NCBI GenBank assembly: GCA_029287915.1
Contig: JARFQE010000091.1
Span: 1-43,698, forward strand
DNA length: 43,698 nt
Direction: 5' to 3'
Source of the DNA: Arenicellales bacterium
GTDB lineage: Bacteria > Pseudomonadota > Gammaproteobacteria > BMS3Bbin11
Shown: in pieces, positions 26,767 through 36,353 of the stretch
How the letters are laid out: every line of letters begins with the position of its first letter
Position numbering within the stretch: the stretch's first letter is position 1
Notes under the pieces: model-generated
Database searches by the model: none
Seen by the model: the letters and a program-made list of their open reading frames with translations, nothing else
What the model was told of the DNA's origin: nothing
Program-made: the position numbers and the translations under genes

Positions 26767-27229
26767 TTTGCCGGTCATGGTGTCCTTTCTGCTGGCATTG
26801 TTATTGACCAGTCTGCCAATTCCTGAAACTGCAGTCATGTTTCGACCTGAATGGCTCGTACTGGTACTTATCTACTGGTGTATGGCGACACCTGAGAGGA
26901 TTGGTATTTTTACTGGCTGGTTAATGGGCCTGTTACTGGACGTCATGTATGGAAGTATGCTGGGGCAAAATGCCATGTCTTTGTCAGTAATCGCCTACCT
27001 GGTAGGTATTTTGCATCTGCGTGTACGTATGTTTCCACTATGGCAGCAATCAGTCATGGTTTTCGTACTGGTTCTTGTGCATTTGGGGATCAACGCCTGG
27101 ATCAGAGGTATAACGGGACAGTTTACCATCGTCTGGACATACTGGACGCCTGCTCTGACAAGCGCATTAGTCTGGCCATTTTTGTTTATTTTATTGCGAG
27201 ATCTGGGACGACAGCGAATAAAGCGCTAA
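26759..27229 (+). CDS. mreD: Rod shape-determining protein MreD
   Basis: This is a 156-residue polytopic inner-membrane protein with five to six helices. It contains FRPEWLVLVLIYWCMATPERIGIFTGWLMGLLLDVMYGSMLGQNA, whose RPxW, P and LLLDVxxGSxLGxxA positions are the MreD signature. It bridges MreC and the elongasome in the membrane. The ATG at 26759 overlaps the end of mreC by eight bases; an upstream frame extension to 26684 lies inside mreC and is not used. Confidence 0.95.
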   Translation: MNNLPVMVSFLLALLLTSLPIPETAVMFRPEWLVLVLIYWCMATPERIGIFTGWLMGLLLDVMYGSMLGQNAMSLSVIAYLVGILHLRVRMFPLWQQSVMVFVLVLVHLGINAWIRGITGQFTIVWTYWTPALTSALVWPFLFILLRDLGRQRIKR

Positions 27230-27230
27230 C

Positions 27231-29093
27231 ATGCCTGACTTTGAAATCAAGGATGTCTTTCGCGAAACGCGAGTATTTACCTCACGATCCATAGTGATCG
27301 GTATCTTCATGCTGATCCTGGTCGGAATATTGCTAGTCCGTCTGTTTTATCTTCAGCTTATTGAATACGACCGTTACAGCACCCTGTCTAAAAATAATCG
27401 AATCAGTGTTGTGCCGAAGCCACCAGTTCGCGGGCTTATTTTTGATCGAAATGGTGTACCTCTGGCACGCAATGTTCCTTCCTATACCCTTGAAGTTATC
27501 CCAGATCAGGTCAGCAATATGGAAGAATTACTGCATGAGCTGGGTAAGTTGGTGACGTTGACAGAATATGACCTCAAGTTATTTCACCGAGATGTCGAAC
27601 GTCACGCTAGTTTCGATGCGACGGTATTGCGGAGTCAGCTAACGGATGAGGAGGCAGCGCGCTTTGCTGTTAATCGATATCGTTTTCAGGGAGTGGAGCT
27701 GCATGCCAGGCTGGAACGAAATTACCCAAACAGGGAAAGTGCTGCACATGTCGTTGGCTATGTCGGTCATATTAGTCCCAATGATCTCGAAAAGATTGAC
27801 AAGTCACAATATCGAGGTATCAATTTTCTTGGCAAAACGGGTATTGAATCCTACTACGAAGAGATACTTAGGGGGACCAGTGGTTTTGACCAGGTTGAAA
27901 CCAATGCACATGGTCGGGTAGTCCGCACCATCTCAAGTACTCCATCAATACCGGGTAAAAATATCTATCTGACCATCGATAGTAAATTGCAGTTGATCGC
28001 TGAACAGGCGCTGGAGGATTACCGCGGAGCGGTAGTAGCCATCAAGCCCAGTACCGGTGAGATTCTGGCCTTTGCCAGCACACCGTCATATGACCCCAAT
28101 GCCTTTGTCAATGGCATCAGCACTGCTGACTATGCCGAATTACGTGATTCACCCGATACGCCTTTGCTTAATCGTGCCCTGCGAGGACGCTATGCACCGG
28201 GTTCTACAATCAAGCCATTTATGGGACTTATAGGCTTGAAGGCCAATAGAAGTGTTGACAAAAAGACATTCTGTCCTGGCTATTACACTCTTAAAAAGGG
28301 CGGACGTCGATTTCGTTGCTGGAAGCATAGTGGCCATGGCGCCGTAGATCTTCATGATGCAGTTGTACAGTCGTGTGATGTCTATTTTTATGATCTGGCT
28401 CACAGTCTGGGAATCGATATGATGCATGATTCTTTATCTTTGTTTGGTTTCGGCAGCAAAACAGGTATAGATCTTTCTGGTGAGTCTGCTGCACTGATGC
28501 CATCGCGACAGTGGAAACGTGGATCCAGGGACGAGCCATGGTACCCTGGTGAGACTGTCATCGCCGGTATAGGTCAGGGATATGTACTGGCAACGCCCTT
28601 GCAGCTTGCGTCAGCCACATCGGCGCTGGCTAATAAAGGGCGGCGTTTGAAGCCACATTTATTACTGGCAGAAGAAGACACATTGTCTACTGAAAAGGTA
28701 AGCAAAGCACCTGAACTGCTGAACAGTGGTATCTGGGATGCTGAAAACCTTGAAATTATCCAGCAGGCAATGGTTGATGTAACAGACTCCCCTCGTGGAA
28801 CTGCGAGACGGGTTGGCGCTGGAAGTCCATATAAAATTGCGGCCAAAACAGGGACAGCCCAGGTCATCGGGATAAAACAAAATGAACGCTATATTGAATC
28901 CGAAGTCGCTCCCAGGCACCGCGACCATGCACTATTTATTGCTTATGCACCAGCAGAGAATCCGGAAATCGCGGTTGCTGTGATTGCGGAGAACGGTGGT
29001 CATGGCGGATCAACTGCAGGTCCTGTTGCGAAAAAGGTCATGGACTATTTTCTGCTCGGCAAACAACCCGAACAGGAAAAGGAACCGTCATGA
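27231..29093 (+). CDS. mrdA: Penicillin-binding protein 2, elongasome transpeptidase
   Basis: The 620-residue class B PBP has an N-terminal helix at about 20-43 and a dimerisation/pedestal domain with PPVRGLIFDRNGVPLA. The transpeptidase domain carries SxxK at Ser325-Lys328 (APGSTIKPF), an SxD motif in QSCDVYFYDLAH and KTG in AAKTGTAQV. PBP2 cross-links new side-wall peptidoglycan in the periplasm with RodA and MreC. It starts one base after the mreD stop and overlaps rodA by four bases (ATGA). Length matches E. coli PBP2 (633). Confidence 0.97.
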   Translation: MPDFEIKDVFRETRVFTSRSIVIGIFMLILVGILLVRLFYLQLIEYDRYSTLSKNNRISVVPKPPVRGLIFDRNGVPLARNVPSYTLEVIPDQVSNMEELLHELGKLVTLTEYDLKLFHRDVERHASFDATVLRSQLTDEEAARFAVNRYRFQGVELHARLERNYPNRESAAHVVGYVGHISPNDLEKIDKSQYRGINFLGKTGIESYYEEILRGTSGFDQVETNAHGRVVRTISSTPSIPGKNIYLTIDSKLQLIAEQALEDYRGAVVAIKPSTGEILAFASTPSYDPNAFVNGISTADYAELRDSPDTPLLNRALRGRYAPGSTIKPFMGLIGLKANRSVDKKTFCPGYYTLKKGGRRFRCWKHSGHGAVDLHDAVVQSCDVYFYDLAHSLGIDMMHDSLSLFGFGSKTGIDLSGESAALMPSRQWKRGSRDEPWYPGETVIAGIGQGYVLATPLQLASATSALANKGRRLKPHLLLAEEDTLSTEKVSKAPELLNSGIWDAENLEIIQQAMVDVTDSPRGTARRVGAGSPYKIAAKTGTAQVIGIKQNERYIESEVAPRHRDHALFIAYAPAENPEIAVAVIAENGGHGGSTAGPVAKKVMDYFLLGKQPEQEKEPS

Positions 29094-30169
29094 GAGAGCA
29101 AAAGCGCCTGTCCCTGGATTGGGCATTGCTAACAGGTTTATTACTTCTTTCAGTGGTCAGCTTGTTTGTACTGTACAGCGCCGGGGATCAGAATAGTGAT
29201 TTACTGTTTCGGCAATCCATTCGCATCACCCTGGCATTTATCGTAATGTTTGCTGTCGCACGAATCACACCGGAGCAACTGTTGCGCTGGACTCCTTATT
29301 TATACGCAATTGGACTGATAATGCTATTGATTGTGCTGGCTGCTGGAGTGATAGGAAAAGGTGCCCAGCGCTGGATAGATCTGGGATTTGTTCGATTCCA
29401 GCCGGCAGAAATGATGAAGCTCGCAGTACCAATGATGGTGGCCTGGGTAATGGTCAAAAAGCCACTTCCTGCCTCCTTGCCGACAGTTATACTTGGTACC
29501 ATTGTTGTCATTATTCCAACTGCACTGGTTATCAAACAACCTGATTTGGGTACGGCTATTCTGATTGCTGGATCTGGTCTGGTGGTGATCTTTTTTGCCG
29601 GTATGTCCTGGCGAATTATCGCCATTCTGTCAGCGCTGTTGGCGGCGGCTGCACCGCTGGGCTGGTATTTGATTCATGACTATCAGCGCCAGCGCATCCT
29701 AACACTGTTCGACCCCTGGTCAGATCCGCTGGGTGCCGGTTACCATACCATTCAGTCAGCGATTGCTGTAGGTTCAGGTGGTTTGTATGGTAAAGGCTGG
29801 CTCAACGGCAGTCAGAGTCAGCTGGATTTTATTCCAGAGAGATCGACAGATTTCATTTTTGCTGTCTTTTCCGAGGAATTTGGTTTTATCGGATCACTAT
29901 TATTGTTACTGGCCTATCTTTTTGTCTTCGGCAGAAGTCTGTATATTGCGATTGAAGCCAAGGATTCATTCACACGACTTCTGTGTGGTTCACTGGCGGT
30001 CACTTTTGCTATATATGTATTTGTTAATATTGGTATGGTGACCGGCATATTACCGATAGTCGGCGTGCCGTTGCCCCTGATAAGTTATGGTGGTACATCA
30101 ATGGTCTCCATGATGGCTGGCTTTGGCATTTTGATGTCTGCTTATTCTAACCGTTGGTTTATGCATTAA
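29090..30169 (+). CDS. rodA: Peptidoglycan glycosyltransferase RodA (SEDS)
   Basis: The 359-residue polytopic protein of the SEDS family shows the diagnostic blocks GKGAQRWIDLGFVRFQPAEMMKLA, KQPDLGTAILI and DFIPERSTDFIFAVFSEEFGF. It ends in GVPLPLISYGGTSMV. RodA polymerises lipid II into glycan strands, paired with PBP2. It overlaps mrdA (ATGA) and mltB (TAATG), so these three are translationally coupled. About ten membrane helices are visible. Confidence 0.97.
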   Translation: MREQKRLSLDWALLTGLLLLSVVSLFVLYSAGDQNSDLLFRQSIRITLAFIVMFAVARITPEQLLRWTPYLYAIGLIMLLIVLAAGVIGKGAQRWIDLGFVRFQPAEMMKLAVPMMVAWVMVKKPLPASLPTVILGTIVVIIPTALVIKQPDLGTAILIAGSGLVVIFFAGMSWRIIAILSALLAAAAPLGWYLIHDYQRQRILTLFDPWSDPLGAGYHTIQSAIAVGSGGLYGKGWLNGSQSQLDFIPERSTDFIFAVFSEEFGFIGSLLLLLAYLFVFGRSLYIAIEAKDSFTRLLCGSLAVTFAIYVFVNIGMVTGILPIVGVPLPLISYGGTSMVSMMAGFGILMSAYSNRWFMH

Positions 30170-31167
30170 TGATTATTAAAAATTTTACTCTCACTTTACT
30201 CTCTCTGCTTTTAATCTCCGTTAGCCCGTGCGTAACTGCTCTGCAAATCAGCGACTACAAACAACTTGAAACTTTATTCAAGGAGGTTGCAAGTAATACG
30301 GATTACACAGTACCGCAACTACAGGCGCTATTCGAACAGGTGGAGATAAAACCACGTATTATAGAAACTATGGACAGACCGGCTGAGTCCACCATGACCT
30401 GGACGCGGTACCGGAAAATATTCCTTACGGAAAAAAATATCAGCAATGGGGCTGAGTTCTGGAGAACAAATGCCGATACACTTGCACGAGCAGAGGAAAA
30501 ATATGGTGTGCCACCAGAAATCATTGTCGCAACTCTGGGCGTTGAAACGCGTTATGGCAGTAACACTGGAAATTTCCGCGTCATCGATGCACTTGCTACC
30601 CTGGCGTTGGAGTATCCCCGTCGCAGTAAATATTTTTCCAGAGAATTGAAGAATTTTCTGTTACTGACAGACGAGCACAAACTGGATCCACTGGCTGTAA
30701 CCGGTTCCTATGCAGGTGCGATTGGATTACCCCAGTTTATGCCCAGCAGTTACCGCGTCTATGCTGTTGACTTCAGCAACGATGGTTATAGCGACCTGGT
30801 GAACAGCATTGATGATGCTATTGGTAGTATAGCAAGCTACTATCATGAGCATGGATGGAAATCCGGTCAACCGGTTTCCTGGTTAGCCACTGATGTAAAA
30901 AGTTCAGCCAATAAACTACTGGTAAAGAAGCGCAAGACTGACCGCCCATTGAATGAACTGTTACAGAAAGGTTTTACATTGCAGGAAAAGGTTGATCCAA
31001 ATACCCGGGTAGGGTTAATAAAACTGGAAGGTGACGAGAGCCCTGAATATCGTGTGGCTTTTGATAATTTCTTTGTCATTACCCGCTACAATACCTCAAT
31101 GCTTTATGCTACAGCGGTTCAACTACTCGGTGAAGAAATTAAATCTAGCGTCCAGGCAATAAAATGA
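30169..31167 (+). CDS. mltB: Membrane-bound lytic murein transglycosylase B
   Basis: The 332-residue precursor has an N-terminal hydrophobic signal. The SLT-like domain contains catalytic Glu126 within ATLGVETRYGSNTGNFRV, and FMPSSYRVYAVDFSNDG-type family blocks preceded by GSYAGAIGLPQ. MltB cleaves the MurNAc-GlcNAc bond to form 1,6-anhydroMurNAc. The E. coli protein is a lipoprotein. Here the signal region (ISVSPCVTALQ) lacks a good lipobox, so this one may be soluble in the periplasm. The ATG at 30169 overlaps the rodA stop. Confidence 0.94.
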   Translation: MIIKNFTLTLLSLLLISVSPCVTALQISDYKQLETLFKEVASNTDYTVPQLQALFEQVEIKPRIIETMDRPAESTMTWTRYRKIFLTEKNISNGAEFWRTNADTLARAEEKYGVPPEIIVATLGVETRYGSNTGNFRVIDALATLALEYPRRSKYFSRELKNFLLLTDEHKLDPLAVTGSYAGAIGLPQFMPSSYRVYAVDFSNDGYSDLVNSIDDAIGSIASYYHEHGWKSGQPVSWLATDVKSSANKLLVKKRKTDRPLNELLQKGFTLQEKVDPNTRVGLIKLEGDESPEYRVAFDNFFVITRYNTSMLYATAVQLLGEEIKSSVQAIK

Positions 31168-31976
31168 AATGGCAGTCTGTATTTTGCTGGCTACTGATCA
31201 TAATGCTTTCAGCATGTAGTTCTACACCGACTTCTTCAAAAAAGGGTGCTTATTATCTGGATGATGGTCCACCAGAATCTAGCGTAGACCTGGCTCGAGT
31301 TAAAGATGCCATACCACGTTCTGAACCTTTAAGTAGCACCGGAAATAAGCCCTATGTTGTCTTTGGCAAGCACTACGTGCCACTAAAAACCAACAAGGGA
31401 TTCCGCCAGAAAGGAGTTGCATCCTGGTATGGTAAAAAGTTTCATGGCAAACGCACTTCCAGTGGTGAGCCCTATGATATGTACAAGATGACAGCTGCGC
31501 ATACTGTTCTGCCAATACCCAGTTATGCAAAAGTGACAAATATCAGCAATGGCCGCAGTGTCATCGTCAGGGTTAATGATCGAGGTCCATTCAAACATAA
31601 TCGAGCAATGGATCTTTCCTATGCTGCGGCACTCAAACTGGACGTGGTGGAAACAGGTACTGCACCGGTTGAAATTATTGCCGTCGGTGAAAATGCACCC
31701 GTAAGCAAAAATAAAACTCTTACGTCAGCTGAACAACGGGTTTTCATTCAGCTTGGCGCGTATAGCAATCAGCATGCAGCTTACAGTATTCAACAACGTC
31801 TACTGGCGGATGGTTATACAGATATAGTCGTTAACCGTGTAGAGCAGGGTAATCATAGTATATACAGAGTACGACTGGGGCCGTTGAAGAATCAGGGTGA
31901 TCTCGATTTTTTACTCGCTGATTTGCATCACGCGGGTTATAGCGATGCGCATATCATCGTCGAAACAACGAAATAG
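31164..31976 (+). CDS. rlpA: RlpA septal/lytic lipoprotein with SPOR domain
   Basis: The 270-residue precursor has lipobox LSAC (Cys18), so it is predicted to be lipid-anchored. A double-psi beta-barrel follows: GVASWYGKKFHGKRTSSGE..., then RVNDRGPF with the conserved Asp of RlpA lytic transglycosylases. A C-terminal SPOR domain (FIQLGAYSNQHAAYSIQQRL...) binds denuded glycan strands at division sites. It overlaps the mltB stop by four bases and precedes dacA, the usual order in Gammaproteobacteria. Confidence 0.95.
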   Translation: MKWQSVFCWLLIIMLSACSSTPTSSKKGAYYLDDGPPESSVDLARVKDAIPRSEPLSSTGNKPYVVFGKHYVPLKTNKGFRQKGVASWYGKKFHGKRTSSGEPYDMYKMTAAHTVLPIPSYAKVTNISNGRSVIVRVNDRGPFKHNRAMDLSYAAALKLDVVETGTAPVEIIAVGENAPVSKNKTLTSAEQRVFIQLGAYSNQHAAYSIQQRLLADGYTDIVVNRVEQGNHSIYRVRLGPLKNQGDLDFLLADLHHAGYSDAHIIVETTK

Positions 31977-31988
31977 GATACGAAAAGA

Positions 31989-33152
31989 ATGAAAAAACTA
32001 CCAGTCATCATGGGTCTGTTTGTGTTGCTGTTTTCTCTCTATTCATATGCCATGGATCAGCAGAAAATAGCCAATGCGAATGTGGCTCCTCCTGTTATTG
32101 AGGGAAAATCCTGGTTACTTATTGATCATGATAGTGGTGCCACCTTAAGTGCTGGCGATCCTGATATGCAAATTGAACCCGCCAGCCTGACAAAATTGAT
32201 GACGGCCTACATTGTGTTTAGAGAGATTGCTGAAGGCCGGCAAAGTCTCGATGATATGGTTTTCGTTAGTGAAAAAGCATGGCGCATGGAAGGCTCTCGA
32301 ATGTTCATAAAGGTCAACACTAAAGTGAAAATGGAAGACCTGATTAAAGGAATGATTATACAGTCAGGAAATGATGCCACTGTCGCACTGGCAGAACATG
32401 TTGCAGGTACCGAGGAATCATTCGTAGGCATGATGAACAAGGTTGCAGCAGAGCTAGGAATGAAAGGGACAAATTTCGCCAATAGCACTGGAATGCCTGC
32501 TGAGGGGCATCTAACGACAGCGACAGACCTGGCTATTCTTACAAGATCGTTGATTAATCAGTATCCCCAATATTACAAGTATTATTCAGTCAAAGAATTT
32601 ACCTGGAACAACATAAAACAGGGTAACAGGAATTTATTACTTTACCGGGACCCTTCTGTCGATGGCGTCAAAACAGGCCATACTGAATCAGCCGGCTACT
32701 GTCTGATTGGTTCTGCACAGCGTGATGATATGAGATTGATTGCCGTTGTCACAGGCACTGATAGTAAACTGATACGTGCAGATATGGTTCAGAATCTGCT
32801 CAATTACGGCTTCAGAAATTACAAAACTCAAGAAGTTTATCCGGCAGGGAAACTGATCCAGAATGTAGATGTCTATAAGACCGCAAGTAATACCGTTGCC
32901 GTTGAGTCGGTTGAAAAAATTTCACTAACTGTTCCGCGGCGCGGTGGTGCGGAGATCACCCAGACAGTTACCATTCCTGACTATGTCGTTGCGCCTGTTG
33001 AACGGGGACAGGAGCTGGGAAATATTGAATTTAGCGTGAGTGGAAGTTCTCTGGGGAAATATCCTTTAACTGCAGTAACGAGCATACCGGAAGGTGGCAT
33101 TATCGATCAGATAATTGGTACCGTAATGTTGTGGTGGGTGGAAACATTCTAG
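31989..33152 (+). CDS. dacA: D-alanyl-D-alanine carboxypeptidase (PBP5/6 type)
   Basis: The 387-residue precursor has a signal peptide (MKKLPVIMGLFVLLFSLYSYA). SxxK is at Ser66-Lys69 (ASLTKLMT), SGN at 126-128 and KTG at 228-230. A C-terminal beta domain follows, and an amphipathic tail (GGIIDQIIGTVMLWWVETF) anchors the protein to the outer face of the inner membrane. The enzyme trims the terminal D-Ala from pentapeptides, limiting cross-linking. It starts 12 bases after rlpA and precedes a D-amino acid transaminase gene. Confidence 0.96.
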   Translation: MKKLPVIMGLFVLLFSLYSYAMDQQKIANANVAPPVIEGKSWLLIDHDSGATLSAGDPDMQIEPASLTKLMTAYIVFREIAEGRQSLDDMVFVSEKAWRMEGSRMFIKVNTKVKMEDLIKGMIIQSGNDATVALAEHVAGTEESFVGMMNKVAAELGMKGTNFANSTGMPAEGHLTTATDLAILTRSLINQYPQYYKYYSVKEFTWNNIKQGNRNLLLYRDPSVDGVKTGHTESAGYCLIGSAQRDDMRLIAVVTGTDSKLIRADMVQNLLNYGFRNYKTQEVYPAGKLIQNVDVYKTASNTVAVESVEKISLTVPRRGGAEITQTVTIPDYVVAPVERGQELGNIEFSVSGSSLGKYPLTAVTSIPEGGIIDQIIGTVMLWWVETF

Positions 33153-33167
33153 GCAGGATGTATTCAT

Positions 33168-34031
33168 ATGGTAGTTGAAGAAGTCTATATAAATGGGTCA
33201 TATGTGCCTGCTGCAGAGGCCTCAATTTCTGTTTTTGATCGTGGTTTCCTGTTTGCTGATGGCGTCTATGAGGTTATTCCAGTTTATGGCGGCAGGCTTT
33301 TTCGTTTGCAGCATCACCTTGATCGTTTAAGATACTCTCTTGCACAAATTCACCTCTCACATCCCATGAGCGATGCAGCGATAACATCAGTTTTTCAACG
33401 CCTGCTCAATGGAAGAAGTGATGATGCCTCTATTTACCTGCAAATTACTCGTGGAATTGCCCCCCGTAATCATGCTTTTCCCGATAATATAACGCCGACT
33501 GTCGTCGCCTATGCGCAGAACCTGGTATACCCGGATCAGGCTCATCGAGATGCAGGCGTAAGGGCGGTCACTTATCCTGATCAGCGCTGGGAGCGTTGCG
33601 ATATTAAGTCTATTTCATTGCTGGCAAATGTGCTGGCACGGCAGTTTGCTCATGAGCATGATGCTGCAGAAGCAGTTCTATTTAGAGATGGAATACTAAC
33701 AGAAGGGGCAGCAAGTACTCTTTTTGTTGTTCACGATGGACAACTGCTGACGTCAGCCTCCGGGCACAGCATTTTACCAGGTATAACTCGAGAACTGGTG
33801 CTGGAGCTTGCATGTAACCACGGTTTACAGTGTCAGCAAACCAATATCTCACAGCGACAGGTTAGAGAGGCAGATGAATTATGGCTCAGTAGTTCAACAA
33901 AAGAGATACTGCCAATCGTGATGCTGGACGGTAAACCTGTAGGTGAAGGCATGCCGGGGCCACATTACCATCAGATTATAAAACTCTATGATGACTTCAA
34001 ACTAAGGTTCAGAAATGGCGAAGTATCGTGA
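33168..34031 (+). CDS. dat: D-amino acid aminotransferase (class IV PLP)
   Basis: The 287-residue product fits class IV aminotransferases. It has YINGSYVPAAEASISVFDRGFLFADGVYEVIPVY at the N-terminus, a Lys in CDIKSISLLANVLA that should bind PLP, EGAASTLFVV and ILPGITRELVLELA. The FDRGFLFADGVYE block plus the absence of branched-chain hallmarks favours a D-amino acid transaminase over IlvE, though the two are close. It would interconvert D-Ala and D-Glu pools, which fits its place between dacA and the lipoate genes and links released D-Ala to wall precursors. It lies 15 bases after dacA. Confidence 0.88.
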   Translation: MVVEEVYINGSYVPAAEASISVFDRGFLFADGVYEVIPVYGGRLFRLQHHLDRLRYSLAQIHLSHPMSDAAITSVFQRLLNGRSDDASIYLQITRGIAPRNHAFPDNITPTVVAYAQNLVYPDQAHRDAGVRAVTYPDQRWERCDIKSISLLANVLARQFAHEHDAAEAVLFRDGILTEGAASTLFVVHDGQLLTSASGHSILPGITRELVLELACNHGLQCQQTNISQRQVREADELWLSSSTKEILPIVMLDGKPVGEGMPGPHYHQIIKLYDDFKLRFRNGEVS

Positions 34032-34081
34032 AATAACAATCAAATGATAAAAGCTTATCAACTTATATCTCTGGGTAAATC

Positions 34082-34360
34082 ATGACTGACAAGAATGATG
34101 AAGAACTCGGGAAACTTTCGTTTCCGTGCACGATTGGCATCAAGGCGATGGGACGTCAGGCAGACGATTTTGAGCATAAAGTTAAAGACATTGTTGCCAG
34201 TCATACAGAACCGGGTGCAATTGTCGAAGTGAGGTGCAGAGAGAGTGGCAGTGGTAATTATCATTCAGTTACCTGTCAGGTAAAACTGCAGAACAGGGAA
34301 CAGATGGAGGCGATCTATCAGACCATGCACGATCACCCGGATATCCTGTTAACGTTATAG
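34082..34360 (+). CDS. ybeD: YbeD-like DUF493 protein
   Basis: The 92-residue product has a ferredoxin-like ACT-type fold typical of DUF493: LSFPCTIGIKAMG at the start and VTCQVKLQNREQMEAIYQTMHDHPDILLTL at the end. E. coli YbeD lies between dacA and lipB, as here. Its biochemical role is not settled, though regulation of neighbouring lipoate synthesis has been proposed. A 50-base gap separates it from the aminotransferase gene and 16 bases from lipB. Confidence 0.93.
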   Translation: MTDKNDEELGKLSFPCTIGIKAMGRQADDFEHKVKDIVASHTEPGAIVEVRCRESGSGNYHSVTCQVKLQNREQMEAIYQTMHDHPDILLTL

Positions 34361-34376
34361 GGACACTATAGCAGCT

Positions 34377-35045
34377 ATGGGTAAAGGCGCAGCAACAAGA
34401 CCTCTGGTGATTCGTCAATTTCTAGAGCCGCAGGCTTATACCAGCTGCTGGCAGTTGATGAAAGAGCTGACCCAAAACAGGAACAAGCAGGCACTGGATG
34501 AATTATGGCTGCTCGAGCACGAACCGGTGTTTACCCTTGGCATAAGAGAGAGGGCGGAAGATACTATCGATACTGGCGATATTCCTGTCGTTAAAAGTGA
34601 TCGGGGCGGCTTGATTACCTATCATGGACCGGGTCAATTGATCATTTATCTGTTGCTCGATCTGATCAGGTTAAGCACAGGCCTGAAGGCGCTTATCAGT
34701 ACCCTGGAGCAAATTACTATTGATGTACTGGCAGAATATGGAATTCATGCAACAAGAATGGAAAATGCCCCTGGTGTTTATGTCGAAGGCAGGAAGATTG
34801 CGTCCCTTGGTCTGCGTGTCCAGCGCGGATGTACGTACCATGGAATCAGTCTAAATGTGGACATGGATCTGGCTCCGTTTGACAGAATAGTCCCATGCGG
34901 GCTGGCTGGAATGAAAATGACTGATATGAAGTCGCTGGGTGTGGCCGCAGATATCGATTTAATAGGCAGACAGTTCATACAGGTGTTCTCGATCACCATG
35001 GGATATACTCCTGCTTTAGAGAATCACAGAAATAATCTAATCTGA
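34377..35045 (+). CDS. lipB: Octanoyl-[acyl carrier protein]:protein octanoyltransferase
   Basis: The 222-residue product carries the LipB blocks [42 protein letters not shown] (with the catalytic-site Lys) and [11 protein letters not shown] with the acyl-accepting Cys. It moves octanoate from ACP to the lipoyl domains of E2 subunits in the cytoplasm. LipA then inserts sulfur. It starts 16 bases after ybeD and ends four bases before lipA. Length matches the family. Confidence 0.96.
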   Translation: MGKGAATRPLVIRQFLEPQAYTSCWQLMKELTQNRNKQALDELWLLEHEPVFTLGIRERAEDTIDTGDIPVVKSDRGGLITYHGPGQLIIYLLLDLIRLSTGLKALISTLEQITIDVLAEYGIHATRMENAPGVYVEGRKIASLGLRVQRGCTYHGISLNVDMDLAPFDRIVPCGLAGMKMTDMKSLGVAADIDLIGRQFIQVFSITMGYTPALENHRNNLI

Positions 35046-35049
35046 AAAA

Positions 35050-36027
35050 ATGACAACGAGCAGCAAACAGACTGGTGGTTTGTCAGCGCCGCTGCCAGCG
35101 GGTGCAGAGAAAGGGCAGGCTAAAACGGCACGTATACCAGTGAAAATAGAGCCCACCAGTGAGTTTTTACGAAAACCGGACTGGATTCGCGTTAAAGCGC
35201 CATCTACACCAGAGGTTATTCGCCTGAAAAAAGCTTTGCGCAGGCAGAGTCTGCATACTGTCTGCGAGGAGGCGAACTGCCCCAATCTTGGTGAATGCTT
35301 TAGCAAAGGGACTGCCACGTTTATGATTCTCGGTAATGTCTGTACCCGTCGTTGTCCTTTTTGCGATGTAGCTCATGGACGACCCGAGCCTGTTGATGAA
35401 AAAGAGCCTGAAAAACTGGCGTCGACAGTTGCATCGATGGATCTGCACTATGTAGTCATTACTTCGGTAGATCGTGATGATCTCAGAGATGGAGGTGCAG
35501 GACATTATGTTGATTGTATTGCAGCAATAAGGCAGAGGTCCCCACAAACAAAAATTGAAGTGCTGGTGCCTGATTTTCGTGGACGCATGGAAATCGCGCT
35601 GAATATCCTGTCAACATCGCCACCAGATGTCATGAACCATAACCTCGAGACCGTACCGAGACTGTACCGGGAGGTCAGGCCGGGTGCAGATTATGACTGG
35701 TCATTGAAATTGTTGAAAAAGTTTAAGCAATCTCATGCAGACGTACCGACCAAATCTGGCTTGATGTTAGGGCTTGGAGAAAGCTATGAGGAAGTCGTTG
35801 ATGTCATGCAGGACCTGCGCAAGCATGATTGTGAGATGCTCACTATTGGTCAATATCTTCAGCCATCGCGCCACCATCTGCCGGTGAGTCGCTACGTATA
35901 CCCGGAAGAATTTCAGCAATATAGAACGCTTGGCGAAGAAATGGGCTTTATCAATGTCGCCAGTGGCCCATTAGTCCGTTCTTCCTATCATGCCGATCTA
36001 CAGGCAGATGGTCAGGTGTTTGTCTAA
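35050..36027 (+). CDS. lipA: Lipoyl synthase (radical SAM)
   Basis: The 325-residue product has both iron-sulfur cluster sets: the auxiliary cluster [12 protein letters not shown] (Cys72, 77, 83) and the radical SAM motif CTRRCPFC (Cys98, 102, 105). The C-terminal RSSYHADLQ contains the Ser that ligates the auxiliary cluster. It adds two sulfur atoms to octanoyl-E2. The N-terminal 35 residues are an extension rich in Gly, Ala and Lys, as in several Gammaproteobacteria. It ends the long plus-strand wall and lipoate series. Confidence 0.97.
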   Translation: MTTSSKQTGGLSAPLPAGAEKGQAKTARIPVKIEPTSEFLRKPDWIRVKAPSTPEVIRLKKALRRQSLHTVCEEANCPNLGECFSKGTATFMILGNVCTRRCPFCDVAHGRPEPVDEKEPEKLASTVASMDLHYVVITSVDRDDLRDGGAGHYVDCIAAIRQRSPQTKIEVLVPDFRGRMEIALNILSTSPPDVMNHNLETVPRLYREVRPGADYDWSLKLLKKFKQSHADVPTKSGLMLGLGESYEEVVDVMQDLRKHDCEMLTIGQYLQPSRHHLPVSRYVYPEEFQQYRTLGEEMGFINVASGPLVRSSYHADLQADGQVFV

Positions 36028-36353
36028 ATACCGAAGTGTTTAAATCTTCTGCTTACTATTATCCGGCCTTGTATCCCATGCAGAAGATCTCTAGATAGAT
36101 ATTCTATTATTATCAATTAAATCATATATATAAATAAATATTCTAATGTATAACTTGATCACAATTGATCATTCTCGCTGTTGTACGAAAAATCAGAGTC
36201 GGGGACTCTTGGCTATACGGAGTCAGTGTAAGTCTGCGATAAGGGGTATGATGAACAGACGACTCAGTCTGGTAGCAGGATACTGGTAACAGAAATCAAC
36301 ATCATGACAGGTAGAGGTGCCCACAGGCTAGATATACAATCGCATAATAAGCA
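36028..36353. other. AT-rich gap between lipA and murU
   Basis: No gene is supportable in these 326 bases; the two flanking genes converge here. Two hairpins are visible. One is ATCTTCTGC at 36044-36052 pairing with GCAGAAGAT at 36080-36088 (27-base loop). The other is AGAGTC-GGG-GACTCT at 36195-36209. Between them lies a very AT-rich block at about 36095-36160. Neither hairpin has a T-tract, so factor-dependent termination or a small RNA are possibilities. A decayed element cannot be excluded. Confidence 0.4.

Noticed and set aside
36159-36174. TTGATCACAATTGATC as an FNR-like site
   Set aside because: The half-sites do not have the FNR spacing TTGAT-N4-ATCAA, and the position between two converging gene ends is wrong for a promoter.
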